DNA of 64,000 nucleotides, taken from Deroplatys truncata. Taxonomy: Eukaryota > Arthropoda > Insecta > Mantodea > Mantidae. Each line of letters opens with the position of its first letter. The stretch's first letter is position 1. Of this stretch, positions 48,753 to 59,871 are shown in pieces. The notes under the pieces are model-generated. The model had not been told where the DNA came from, made no database searches, and saw only the letters and a program-made list of their open reading frames with translations. The DNA lies in contig CM060977.1 in NCBI GenBank assembly GCA_030765065.1, forward strand, positions 158,048,052 through 158,112,051, written 5' to 3'. Position numbers and translations under genes: made by a program.

Positions 48753-49460
48753 GCTCCTGTGCGAATGAGTGCATTGTGTCCATCTGTCTAGCCTGTCTGT
48801 TTGTCTAACTGTGAATAGCATAACACAAAAACGAAAGGTTGGATAAATACCAAACTTTGTAATTAACTTCAGCATCTTCCAAAGGATACATCAAGACGAT
48901 TTCCAAGAGAATCTCCCACCGGCTGTAACGATTTTAATTAAAACACCATATGTTTAAGATATTTACATAACTAACAAAATGCATAGCTTCAATTTTCTAG
49001 AATAGCCTATAAAGTCTTCTTCATTCTGAATGAATTCTGTATAAGTTCGTACAATTGGTAAAACTTATGAGATAGACGAAAACATACTACACAAAAAATG
49101 TAGATTTCGTTAAAACACATAATTTAATATTCCAAATATCTTTTCTGTAGCATTAATCTTTTCCGAGATATTCTTTATCAGTTTGAATTTTTCAATACGT
49201 TTGCCATTTTTTTAATTTCTGTCACCATTCCGTTGTTTCTCGAAATTTCATGGAAAGGTATATAATTTCAACCCTAACATTTAGCGGCTACCCGCTTTTT
49301 AATGATCTGACTAACAATCCATCTCCTGTATTCCCTTATTACCTATAACGAAATGTGTAATGAAACTGTTTTTTCTAAACGTAAAGTAGGCAGAAGAATA
49401 AGCTTTTGTAAGACTAGTTTGTAGAAGCTAGAGAAATTCATGTGAATGTAACACATCAAA
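48753..49460 (+). mobile_element. HINE-like element, old 5'-truncated copy in opposite orientation
   Basis: Begins inside the GT/GTCT tract (CATCTGTCTAGCCTGTCTG at about 48780), continues AATAGCATAACACAAAAACG, TCTTCCAAAGGATACATC, CACAAAAAATGTAGATTTCG and ends TTCATGTGAATGTAACACAT, CAAAATTTT. It abuts the young copy at 48752, which probably inserted into it or replaced its 5' end. Confidence 0.7.
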
Positions 49461-49864
49461 ATTTTAATGCTTGGAATTAATTTGGCTACATTATCTATCG
49501 CTACAAACGTGAGTTTTTTTAACTCTGAATGACATTATTGCATTTATTAAGACACTTAATATGTTTGATAGCTGTAATTTAGTAAAAAAAAGTATTCCAG
49601 TCATATTTGTAAAAATACCATCGGGAATAAACACCAATTTACTCCACCAGGTTAAATAGGCACTCTATTCCCATTTCAGACAATTTTAAAAAGATCACAT
49701 CACATGGGAAAATAAAAAAGAAATTATCTTCACAACAGTTGAAAAACTTCAAGTTCAAATGAACAAAAATAAACAATCAGAAGGTTTTAATAATTTAAAT
49801 TACATCTTATACGAGAGTGACACTGAAAATATTTAGAAGATCAAACAAGGATTAGTTTTAAAAA

Positions 49865-50605
49865 TCTGATGTGTTACACTCACATGACTTTCTCTACTCT
49901 TGTACAAACTATTTTTACAAACGCTTATTCTCCATATGCTTCATGTTAATGGAGATATCGAGATGTCAATCTTATCGATAATTTTCTTGTAGATGCAAGG
50001 GGAATATGGTAGGTTTTAAGCGATAGTCAAATATTTTAACGCTGGTTGCTATGTGGCGCATTCCATTCTCTTTGCATGTCCAGGACATAAAAAAAAATCT
50101 GATGTGTTACACTCACATGACTTTCTCTACTCTTGTACAATCTAATTTTACAAACGCCTATTCTCCATATGCTTCATGTTAATCGAGATATCGAGATGTC
50201 AAACTTATTGCTAATTTTCTTGTAGATGCAAGGGGAATATGCTAGCTTTTAAGCGATAGTCAAATATTTTAACGCTGGTTGCTATGTGGCCCATTCCATT
50301 CTCTTTGCATGTCCAGGACATAAAAAAAAATCTGATGTGTTACACTCACATAACTTTCTCTACTCTTGTACAACCTAATTTTACAAACGCCTATTCTCCA
50401 TATGCTCCATGTTAATCGAGATATCGAGATGTCAATCTTATTGCTAATTTTCTTGTAGATGCAAGGGGAATATGGTAGCTTTTAAGCGATAGTCAAATAT
50501 TTTATCGCTGGTTGCTATGTGGCGCATTCCATTCTCTTTGCATGTCCAGGACATAAAAAAAATGAATAACGAATTTGAGAAAAGTAATGTTTAATGATCT
50601 TATAG
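49865..50605 (-). repeat. Tandem triplication of the HINE-like 3' segment (233-bp period)
   Basis: TCTGATGTGTTACACTC starts at 49865, 50098 and 50331, a period of exactly 233. Each unit ends CATGTCCAGGACATAAAAAA, i.e. at the internal palindrome and A-run. Only the third continues into the element (ATGAATAACGAATTTGAGAA) before stopping at about 50583. Units 2 and 3 share CAATCTAATTTTACAAACGC or CAACCTAATTTT and differ from unit 1, so units 2 and 3 are more closely related. Confidence 0.9.
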
Positions 50606-51463
50606 TTTTTACTTTCTCTACTACGTATAGTAAGTAGGGGAAGTATTGCATTCCACCCAAAAATTCGATACCGAGATTTCACCGGAAATACACGTTTTGA
50701 GACCTCCTGAATCCAAAAAAAGCATTTTTGGAAACATGTCCGTGTGTGTGTCTGTGTGTGTGTGTGTCTGTGAACAGCATAACTCAAAAACGAACAATCG
50801 GATAAGCACCAAACTTGGTATTTAGGTTCAGTATCTTCCAGAGATGCGACACGAAGGTTTTCAAGAAAATCCCCCCACCCCAGACTACCCTTTACATGGA
50901 ACATTTTTCGAAAATTTTAATTTTCTCAAAAATGGCTCTAACGATTTTGATGAAAATATCATATGTTTAGGGTAATGTCACGAGAAATGAAATGTATATC
51001 TCGAATTTTCTGGGAATGTCTCCAAAAGTATTCTTCATTGTGAACGACTTTTGCATAACTGGTAAACCATAAGAGATAGACAAAATTTTACTACACAAAA
51101 AATGTAGGTCGCGTTAAAATACACAACTTATGTCATATACATTTCTTTTGTTGAGTGAACCGTTTTCGAGATATTGCTTGTTATTTCCTTAAATTTTCCA
51201 ATACTTATACTTTTTCTCAAATGCGTTATTCATTTTTTTATGTCCTGGACATGCAAAGAGAATGGAATGCGTCACATAGCAACCACCGTTAAAATATTTG
51301 ACTATCGCTTAAAAGCTACCATATTTTCCTTGCATCTACAAGAAAATTAGCAATAAGATTGACATCTCGATATCTCGATTAACATGAAGAATATGGAGAA
51401 TAGGCGTTTGTAAAATTAGGTTGTACAAGAGTAGAGAAAGTTATGTGAGTGTAACACATCAGA
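50606..51463 (+). mobile_element. HINE-like element, full copy in plus orientation
   Basis: TTTTTACTTTCTCTACTACG at 50606; GTGTGTGTCTGTGTGTGTGT at 50742; AACAGCATAACTCAAAAACG; CATTTTTTTATGTCCTGGAC near 51230; end GTTATGTGAGTGTAACACAT and CAGATTTTTT. It faces the 3'-segment triplication, so the locus reads as an inverted pair. Confidence 0.85.
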
Positions 51464-51499
51464 TTTTTTCAAAATATTTCCCTTTAATATCAATACATT

Positions 51500-52560
51500 T
51501 TTGTTATTCGATAGAATCAGTCCTTAAAGCAATGATGCCACTCGTCCTGGGGCATTTCAGAAACAAGGTGTTTGTAATGTTCCACTGCTTCATCTGATGA
51601 CGAAAAAGTGCTTCCACGCATTTTATTTTTAATTTTTTTAAACAAAAAGAAATCACAAGGTGTTAGGTCAGGGTTGTTCGGAGGGTCCATGCTGTTGATC
51701 TTTACTGACCAGTTGTTAATTTTGCTGTATGCGACGATGCGTTGTCATGATGTAACATTATTTTTCCTTTTGGGCTTTTTCACGAACTTTTTCAAAACTT
51801 TGCTGTAAACAGACATTTGTGTACCCTTCAGCAGTAACGATATGTCAATCTTTTAATGCTATAATAGCAATATGGCCCGTTTTAAAAAAAAATTAGCAAC
51901 CAATTTCTTATCAGTACTGCGAATTACCCGGACTTCTGTATTTTTATGTTCTTTCAAAATACCCATTGAGCCGATTGGCATTTCTTTTTAGGATGATAAC
52001 AATAAACAAGATTCATCACCAGTAACGATATTCCAAACCGAATTTGAAGTGCCGCCTTGGAATTTTTCCAGAGTTTTTCTGCACCAATCAATACGTTGTT
52101 GTTTTTGATCGGAAGTCAATTTATGTGGAAACCATCGACAAGGTTTTCTCACGTCTAACTGTTGATGTAAAAATGTTTTGTATTTGACTCGTACCAATGA
52201 CCAATATTTCCCAAATAAATCTATAAGATATCCGTTGATCTTCTTCAAGCATTGTTCGAGCAGCGGTAATATTTTCATCAGCAGTTCTCGGACGTCCTTT
52301 ACGAAATTCATCACTAAGAAACAACCGATCTCTTTTGAATTCACTGCACCAATTATAAATTGTTGCCTAGATGAAGCTTCTTCGCCAAATGCATTTCTAA
52401 GCCGATCTTCACATTGTTTAGGCGTTAATGTAGATTTAAAATCGTAAAACCTAATAGTCAAATTCATTTTTGGGTGAACACAAAATCTTTAAATGATGAT
52501 AACTAACACACTGTTACAGAAAATCGAACAAACTACAGGGTAATCAAACTCGCAAAACAT
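51500..52560 (-). pseudogene. Dead mariner transposase gene
   Basis: Read leftward, a DD34D mariner transposase is visible in shifted frames. The N-terminal helix-turn-helix has TPKQCEDRLRNAFGEEASS (52435-52370) and, in another frame, LSDEFRKGRPRTADENITAA. The linker has CRWFPHKLTSDQKQQRIDWC. The catalytic domain has VWNIVTGDESC (first D, about 52010), a LHHDNASSHTAK-like stretch (second D, about 51745) and NPDLTPCDFFLF (third D, about 51670). The C-terminus has a DEAVEHYKHLV-like stretch near 51575. The ATG used is at 52467. Several frameshifts and stops abolish function. Terminal inverted repeats could not be fixed. Confidence 0.85.
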
Positions 52561-53501
52561 TAGAAAGTAGCTGTCAAATATAAAGAAATTTGATTTGTTT
52601 TAAAAACATGGCATTCTAAAACATTTCTCGCCCTCGTAAACGATTTGTCATGTTCGTAAAAAGCGGAAAGGTACTCGCGAAGTAATATTTCATTAAAGCC
52701 AGAGAAAAATCGGTGAAAAAGTTTAACCATAATCTCACCATTTCAGGAATTTTGAAAATGTCGCTATCCGAACAAATGTCCTGTAAATCATCTTCTGAGA
52801 TAAACATAATACGTACTACTTAGCATAATACTTAAACATGCATGTTTTGCATAGTCTCCTTGCAGTTTGCAAATATGATCGTCTCAAAACGTTTTACAAA
52901 GAGGTTTATTATGAACTTTATAAGTGTATTTTCTTTTTAGGTACCTGAACTAAACATAAAGTTGGAATTAAAACGTATGCAGTATTGGACAGAATGCATG
53001 GACAGGAGTTTTATAATCGCCTTACTTTCATAAAAAGGAAAACGCCAGGCGTTGTAACCATTGTAGAGTAGTAAAACATCCTATTGGGGTACTGTAAGGT
53101 GTGAGCCCTAGCAGAAGAGACGTGACTTGGCGAATGTAATTATAACTATCATTATCTACCGTTGGCACAAGTTGTCTTGTACACAGAATGTTTACCTGCT
53201 GCAGGCATCGAACCGCCACACGTTGGGCGGGTAAGTGCCAAAGACTCATACGCATTTGGACTGCACTGCGAAGCGAACTGCAAACGTACAAAGGTTGGAA
53301 ATCTCATGGGAAAAGACACTTCCAATCCAGAGGTTAGGGTTTCAATCCCTGCATGGGTACGGAATTCTTCTCACTTCTACATACTTCGCGCATCCAGCGA
53401 CCCAGGCGCGCTGACCTTGTTCGTTTCATGTTGAACGATTTCAGAGTGTACGCTTGTATTACTTTTCTCATTTCGCCTGCTACTTCTGCTGAATTTTGGC
53501 A

Positions 53502-54292
53502 TAAAGGCTGGTTCACAACCAACGAGAACGGTAGCCAGAACGAGAACGAGAAAGTTGAAATACATGTATTCAAATGGGAATGTTCACAACCGACGGGAAA
53601 CCTTCCCGGGCCCCGGGAACGGGAAAGAAGAGTTGCCCAACTTTTAACTTTCTCGCTCTCGTTCCCGGGAACGGCATATTAGATCCATATTGTGCATATT
53701 AGACTCTTCACTCTAGAGGTTATTCTAGGCGGCCGTGACATGAAACAGCTACTAGTGCTCTCTATAGTCGTAAGCTGGAAACATGAAACTGGAAGAAATT
53801 AGTAGTAAATGTGCTTCCTAACCTCATCCCGACACCCGCAAATCTAATCAGCGTTGGTTCCTCTGGTGAAGGGATCATTTGTAGTTTGTTTATATGCAAT
53901 TCAAAACTGGCTATTACCTAAAAAAAAACAATGGCAAAAACCACAAAAAAACGGCTAAAACCGGTGGAAATGAAAAAAAGAGCAATAAAAATTTTAATGT
54001 ATGCCATTAAATAAAGGAATGAAAGCTTGGCATAAGTAGAGGGATCGGAAATGTAATGGATATGCATTTAGATAATGTTTACTCTATCGAATTTTGACGT
54101 TGGAAGTAGGTGAAAAAATGTCATTGGTCAGTTAAAAACAAATGAAATCCCAATGCGCAAAATTGAATTTCACTTTGTGATCGATATGCATTCCCGTTCT
54201 CGTTACTGGGCTGTTGTGAATCAAAATTTCTTGCTTCCCGTTCTCGTTTCCGTTCTGGTTACCGTTCTCGGGCGGTTGTGAACCAGCCTTTA
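53502..54292. mobile_element. MITE-like element with 19-bp perfect ends and subterminal repeats
   Basis: TAAAGGCTGGTTCACAACC at 53502-53520 is exactly inverted at 54274-54292. Inside both ends the motifs GAGAACGGTA(G/A)CCAGAACG, CGAGAACG and a second GTTCACAACCG or ATTCACAACAG block are repeated. The 791-bp body has no credible coding sequence. No target duplication is obvious, so the superfamily is left open. Confidence 0.75.
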
Positions 54293-54956
54293 CTCCCACT
54301 GTTTTTCTGTGATTGTAGAGCGGAACAAACCGGACATGCAGGGTGGCAGGATATTGCGCGGTGCACATTTTATTTGTTCCGCCCTGCAAACACAGAAACT
54401 CAATAGAAGTATATCACATTCAAGAGAACTAGCACGAGTATGGCAAAACTTAAAAGATACAATGATGCCTGTATAAAACACATACAAAGATGGGCATTTT
54501 GTTGTGAAATAGTGAAATTCAAAATCTTATGCGTATCCAAAATAAAAGCCCCCCAAAAACGAGGCCGAAGACTTAAACACAGATCATTCAGAGGAGAATA
54601 GGTAGTGAATTCCAGAAGCACTACGTGAAAAGAATAAATCAAACAATTTTTATTTCTAAAAGTAGAAACATTCTTTTATTTAAAATGGAAATGAATTCTA
54701 ATTTCATCAGTACATAAATAATTCGTATTTTTGCTTATTAAAGAAAATGTGAACTGTTTCTTATAAATATCAATGCGAAAATGATTCACTACTATGCTAT
54801 TAGTGCCCACTGGAACAAAACGAAACACAAAAAGAAAAAACATCCTGCGAATTGATTTACCGAAAGCTATTTATCAACATAATGCGCTCAAGTCTCACAT
54901 AGTATAAAGTAAATATTTAACATTAACCGAAATAAAATAGCACTAAAAGAAAAAAA

Positions 54957-55807
54957 TCTGATGTGTTACACTCACATAACTTTCGCTACTCTTGTACAAA
55001 CTATTTTTACAAACGCTTATTCTCCATATGCTTCATGTTAATCAAGATATCGAGATGTTAATCTTATTGCTAATTTTCTTGTAGATGCAAGGGGAATTGG
55101 TAGGCTTTAAGCAACAGTAAAATATTTAAGAGGTGGTTGCTATGTGGAGTATTGCATTCTCTTTGCATTACCAGGACAAAAAAAATGAATAACGAATTTG
55201 AGAAAAAGTATGAGTATTGGAAAATTTAAGGAAATAACAAGCAATATCTCAAAAATGGTTCACTCAACACAAAAATGTATATGACATAAATTGTGTATTT
55301 TAACGCGATCTATATTTTTTGTGTAGTAAAATTTTGTCTATCTCTTATGGTTTACCAGTTATGCAAAAGTCGTTCACAATGAAGAATACTTTTGGAGACA
55401 TTCCCAGAAAATTCGAGATATACATTTCATTTGTCATGAAAATATCCTAAACATATGATATTTTAATCAAAATCGTTGGAGCCATTTTTGAGAAAATTAA
55501 AATTTTCGAAAAATGTTTCGTGTAAAGGGTAATCTGGGGTGGGTGGATTTTCTTGAAAACCTTCGTGTCGCATCTCTGGAAGATACTGAACCTAAATACC
55601 AAGTTTGGTGTTTATCCGACTGTTTGTTTCTGAGTTATGCTATTCATAGACACACAGACTCACACACACATGGACATGTTTCCAAAAAGGCTTTTTTTGG
55701 ATTCAGGGGGTCTCAAAACATGTATTTCCGGTGAAATCTCGGTATCGAATTTTTGGGTGGAATGCAATACTTCCCCTACTTACTATACGTAGTAGAGAAA
55801 GTAAAAA
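54957..55807 (-). mobile_element. HINE-like element, full copy
   Basis: TCTGATGTGTTACACTC start after a run of A, GCATTACCAGGACAAAAAAA at the internal run, CA tract at 55651-55672, end GTAGAGAAAGTAAAAA. Confidence 0.85.
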
Positions 55808-55984
55808 ATGTAATTTTTACATGCTGCAGCAAATAGATATCAAAATAAATTAAAGAAAAGCGTTTGTCGTCTTTTTCTTTCTTGTTTCATTTGTTTAGCT
55901 CCCTTTAACTTCTATGGTCATATTGGGTGCCCTAACTAGAGAAACTACTTGTTAACTGTAAGCTTTATAACGCTGTTTTTTAAT

Positions 55985-56157
55985 CATTTTAAACATGGAA
56001 CACATATACATTCACATTCACTCCCACATGCATACTTTCAGGTTCTGCGGAGGGTAGGGTAAAATTTTGATTAAAAGAAATTCCCCCACCCCGTCCAGGA
56101 ATTGAACACGGGACCTCCGAGTTGAGAAGCCAGAATGCTGACCACCCGACCAATGAG
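55985..56157 (-). mobile_element. tRNA-derived SINE (family C), partial
   Basis: Read leftward: GCCTCATTGGTCGGGTGGTC (box A), GAGGTCCCGTGTTCAATTCC (box B), then GGGTGGGGGAATTTC, CCTGAAAGTATGCATGTGGG and GTGAATGTATATG. The readable head resembles a tRNA, but the CCA-side stem does not pair. Confidence 0.65.
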
Positions 56158-57009
56158 GCAGTAATGTGTCATCGTCTTCCTTATTAAATTGCGTATAATT
56201 TTGAAGTTTGCATCTTTCCAGTGCTTCTACTACACATTCCGTTCTATGCCATATTATACATTCTGTACGTATAATATTTTTAAGTCTACTAAGAGTCTAA
56301 GGTAGCATACTATTCCCTATAAACTCTCTAACATACGGATATGAGTACACAAACAAGTACTTGCTATTTGCAAGAGCACACTTGCACGAAAAACGTAATT
56401 TCCCCTCTTTCTGTACAAAATGGCGAAAACTGCTTCACTAAAACTTGAGCCTGCTGAGCCCTCATACTTCTCTCTACGCGTGGGTTGAGGTAGACATGTG
56501 AAAATCAAAGTTAATGAAGCGCATAGAGTTTATGGCTGGTGGATGTAAATAAGAAGAGTGTGGGCTGGTCCAGTTTTAGGCAGCCCAGTGTCATATGTTG
56601 GTTGGTATGAGAGGTGAAACTTCTCTCATTAAATTCTACTACACCTACTACGTCATGAGGAGCATGAATCTGTAGCAACAAATAAAGACTGCTGTTGAAA
56701 AACTAGACTTCTTGAGTAACAGCTGATTGAAGCTCATGCAATCGAATATATAGGCATTACAGCTAGAAATTATGATTCTGAAAACAAATTTTCCCAAGAA
56801 GCATATGTTTATAGTTTCAAATGAGGTTAATGGCACCTTGATGCATAGAACTGACCCTCCCAGTTCGTGAATGTGAACATTCTGCGAGTCCTAACCTAAC
56901 ACAAGCTTGGCCCTTTGCCATCCAACAAGTAACAACCTTCAGCAAATTTTATCGTCTAATTAGCAGCAGCAACATCAATACTTAACAACACTACGCCAAA
57001 ATCTTTATA

Positions 57010-57610
57010 ACTCTTGTCATCACCTTTACCGTCATCATTATCACCATCATCTTTAACATGTTTCTCTTTACCGCAGTTACGAGAATTATCACACGATCAC
57101 TGTCACCACGATTACCATCACCAACCTTATTATCATCAGCACCACCATCTTCATCTTCATGGAAGGTGTCCACATCATCATCATCATCATCAACTTTATT
57201 ATCCTCAACATATATTTCTCCTCATTGAGGTTATGAGAATCATCACCATCATTAGTCATCACCACCACCAACCTAAGTTACCATCATCGTCAATACCGAC
57301 CACTGTCTCCAACATATTCATGTTCATCTAGGTGCCAACATCACCATCATCATCATTATTACTATCATCTTCCTCTTCTACGTAGCTATGAGAATCATCG
57401 CCGCAATCACTAACATCACCATCCTCATCCTCACCGAAGTTATCAACAGGCACCACCATCAGTATCAACCTCGTCTTCGTCGTAAGTGACCACATTATCA
57501 TCAGCAGCCGGAGCAGCTTCATCATTACCATTATCATCTTCATTGTAGGTGCCCACACCATCATAATATTATTAACAGCAAACTCCATATTAGAACCATT
57601 ATCATCGTTG
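57010..57610. repeat. Imperfect (ATC)n trinucleotide block
   Basis: CATCATCACC-type triplets dominate both edges and the middle, with interruptions such as TTCCTCTTCTACGTAG. The minus strand reads as Asp/Met/Val-rich low-complexity frames that are artefacts. Three looser repeats of about 120-180 bases (ATGAGAATCATC, CACCATC, TTATCATC) suggest an older tandem duplication. Confidence 0.8.
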
Positions 57611-58665
57611 TCGTACTATTTATTTAGAGACAATTCCTTTCTTCCTGTTTAATCACTGAAGTAGTTTAATAATTTGTGTCGTTCAATGTTTCTTTGTCAT
57701 ATCAGGTCTCTTGTCTTCAGGTTTAAAATGTTGCTATATTTCGTCCTATTTTTCCTCGATTATCTAAGTAGTATATCCGTTTCTTATATTCTTTCATCTT
57801 TGAAGTGCTTAGTCTCATTATTATCTCTGAATCATTTCCTGATAACTAATATTTTTCCACAAATTTCAAGAATTTCATGTCAGCGGTCTGAATCTTTTGA
57901 TAGCGCTTGCCCAGGATTCGTTTGAATAAACAATGAAGACACAGCTATCAAATGTAAAATGGGTTTTTTCATGTCATAATTACAATGATTTCTTACTTAG
58001 TTATTTCTATGAGATTTTCAGTATGACAAGCTTTATACAGGGCTCTATTTATCTATGTCGTATATAAATCCATTCTTCTTCCTTTAGAATTACTTAATAT
58101 AAGCATATTTATTTTGTTGATGTTTTATTGTAATTAGTAAACAGAGAGGTTGTTCAACTCTTTGTCATATTCTAATATTTCCTGTATTGCATATGTACAT
58201 GTACATCCTTTCCTAACACTTGTTTGTTCATTCGTAAGAAATGTCGGATAAGTTCAATATTGTAACATTTTTCATATAATTTAGCTGTATCTACAGGAAT
58301 GTTTGAAATCCCTGCTTGCTGTTCCTATGTTTGGAAATACGTCTATGTTTTTGACAAACAGAATACTGATTTATAAAACAATGAAGGAAATACAGTTGTT
58401 TTCCAAAATATCACACTACAAACATGGAACAACAATTTATAGATCTATGTAAACATTATTTTCGTTAGGTACTTAATGCCAATTAGAAAATACTTTTAAT
58501 ATAGAGATTCTATTAAATCTTGTTATGCTTTAAGTTAGATTCACACTTGTAAGTAGCGAAACAAGAAGGTACCATGCCTGTCAACACTTTCTGTTTAATT
58601 CCTTTTACCTTATTGGTTATGTATTTTTGTTTCTGTCAGTAATACAGCATTTGTTTCTTTTACAG

Positions 58666-58722
58666 GTTCTCCGGACAGTAGGTTCCCCCCTCTACCAGCA
58701 ACATGGCGGATGATGAGGTGAG
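58666..58722 (+). CDS. Putative exon with start codon, troponin I-like beginning
   Basis: A pyrimidine-rich acceptor TTTGTTTCTTTTACAG ends at 58665. The exon reads through CTCTACCAGCAACATGG, a good insect start context, with ATG at 58703 and codons MADDEV, and then AG followed by the consensus donor GTAAGT at 58723. An alternative donor GTGAGG at 58718 would give MADDE at a codon boundary. Drosophila troponin I (wupA) isoforms start MADDE and are spliced shortly after, and arthropod troponin I genes have a non-coding first exon, so this is the favoured guess. Six codons cannot prove it. The rest of the gene would lie beyond the right edge. Confidence 0.35.
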
Positions 58723-58878
58723 GTAAGTATCTGCCGATGGCTATCAGAACGCAAGTATCAACATTCTTATATAATGAAGTAATGGAGAGAAATGATTTCG
58801 TTGATAAAGTGTAAAACAAAGTTATTCCCCCAAACTTATGAAAGAAACATTTGTACCTATTGGAAAATTACTGATTTA

Positions 58879-59868
58879 CACTAGTCTACATAATATCGAA
58901 TGACTGAAAACTAATAAGCGATTCTGACTCACTTTTTATGCTGATTTCAGAATTGCTTTTAGTTGTTTTCTATCACGTACATTTTTTTCACAATTTCACT
59001 TCAAAAATATAGAGATACAAACGTATTGCTTCCTGCACTACACATAAAATTGGGCTTGATGAAGCAATTTGTAAGGGCTCTGCCGCAGGATGGACCCTGC
59101 TTCAAGTACCTTTCCAAGAAATTACCCTTCATTACACAAGACAAATTAAAGGCTGGAATTTTTGTTGATCCTCAAATAAAGAAATTGATGAAGGATGAAG
59201 ATTTTGAGAAGACAATGAATGAGAGAGAAATAGAGGCATGGACCGCCTTCCGATCAGTTACTGAAAACTTCTTAGGTAATAACAAAGATCCTAATTACAA
59301 GGCCATTGTGGAAACAATTTTGGAAATTTTCAGGAAGATGGGTTTTAACATGAGTGTAAAGGTGCATTTTCTGCATTCACATATCGACTACTTTCCAGAA
59401 AATCTGGGACATTATAGTGAAGAGTAGGGTGAGCGTTTTCACCAAGATATTAAAGAAATGGAGAGGAGCTACCAGGGGAGATGGAATGAAACTATGATGG
59501 CAGACTACTGTTGGATGTTGAGGAGGGACAAGGATCTGCAAGGAAGTCAAAGAAGAGAAAGTTTGAAAAAAATTAAAGAAACAATTTGGCTTCTTGTTTT
59601 GTTAAAATGTAGTCGTGAAATAAATTAGGGGAGTTCTTGAGAGTATTCTTAAAATGTTTCTTGAAAAAAGCTTACCTTTTGTGAAATGGTATTTGAATAC
59701 TTTTCTACACTCATTAGTAAAATTGTCAAAACATTACTTGTTTTGTGCAAAAACCTAACGTGGTGGAAAAAAACGGAAGTTATTTCTGGAATCAGCATAA
59801 AAAATTGATTCAAGGACACCTACTTTTAAGAAATCGTCTGACAAAAAGTTTAAAAATGCAGACTAGTG
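58879..59868 (+). mobile_element. CACTA-ended DNA element, copy C
   Basis: Ends CACTAGTCTACAT-like (58879) and ATGCAGACTAGTG (59856-59868), flanked by TTA on both sides (58876-58878, 59869-59871). It aligns with copy B along the whole length, including the TGCTGATTTCAG splice-like site and the AATAAA downstream. It sits about 160 bp after the putative troponin-like exon, i.e. in the following intron. Confidence 0.8.
58990..59577 (+). pseudogene. Conserved element-borne protein, C-terminal part (copy C, broken)
   Basis: Blocks in order: LLPALHIKLGLMKQFVRAL, CFKYLSKKLPFITQDKL, GIFVDPQIKKLMKD, EAWTAFRSVTENFLGN, VHFLHSHIDYFPENLGHY. A TAG replaces the glutamine codon of EEQGERFHQD at 59425, and later codons (GERFHQDIKEMERSYQG, MMADYCWMLRRD) remain in frame. 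It lacks about 12 bases found in copy A after RRD. The single nonsense change suggests fairly recent loss. Confidence 0.65.
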
Positions 59869-59871
59869 TTA

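Noticed and set aside
53280-53440. tRNA-like GGTTTCAATCC box B and exon-like GC content
   Set aside because: No matching box A or second copy; cannot be assigned.
57328-57588. Asp-rich open frames on the minus strand
   Set aside because: Product of the ATC trinucleotide block.
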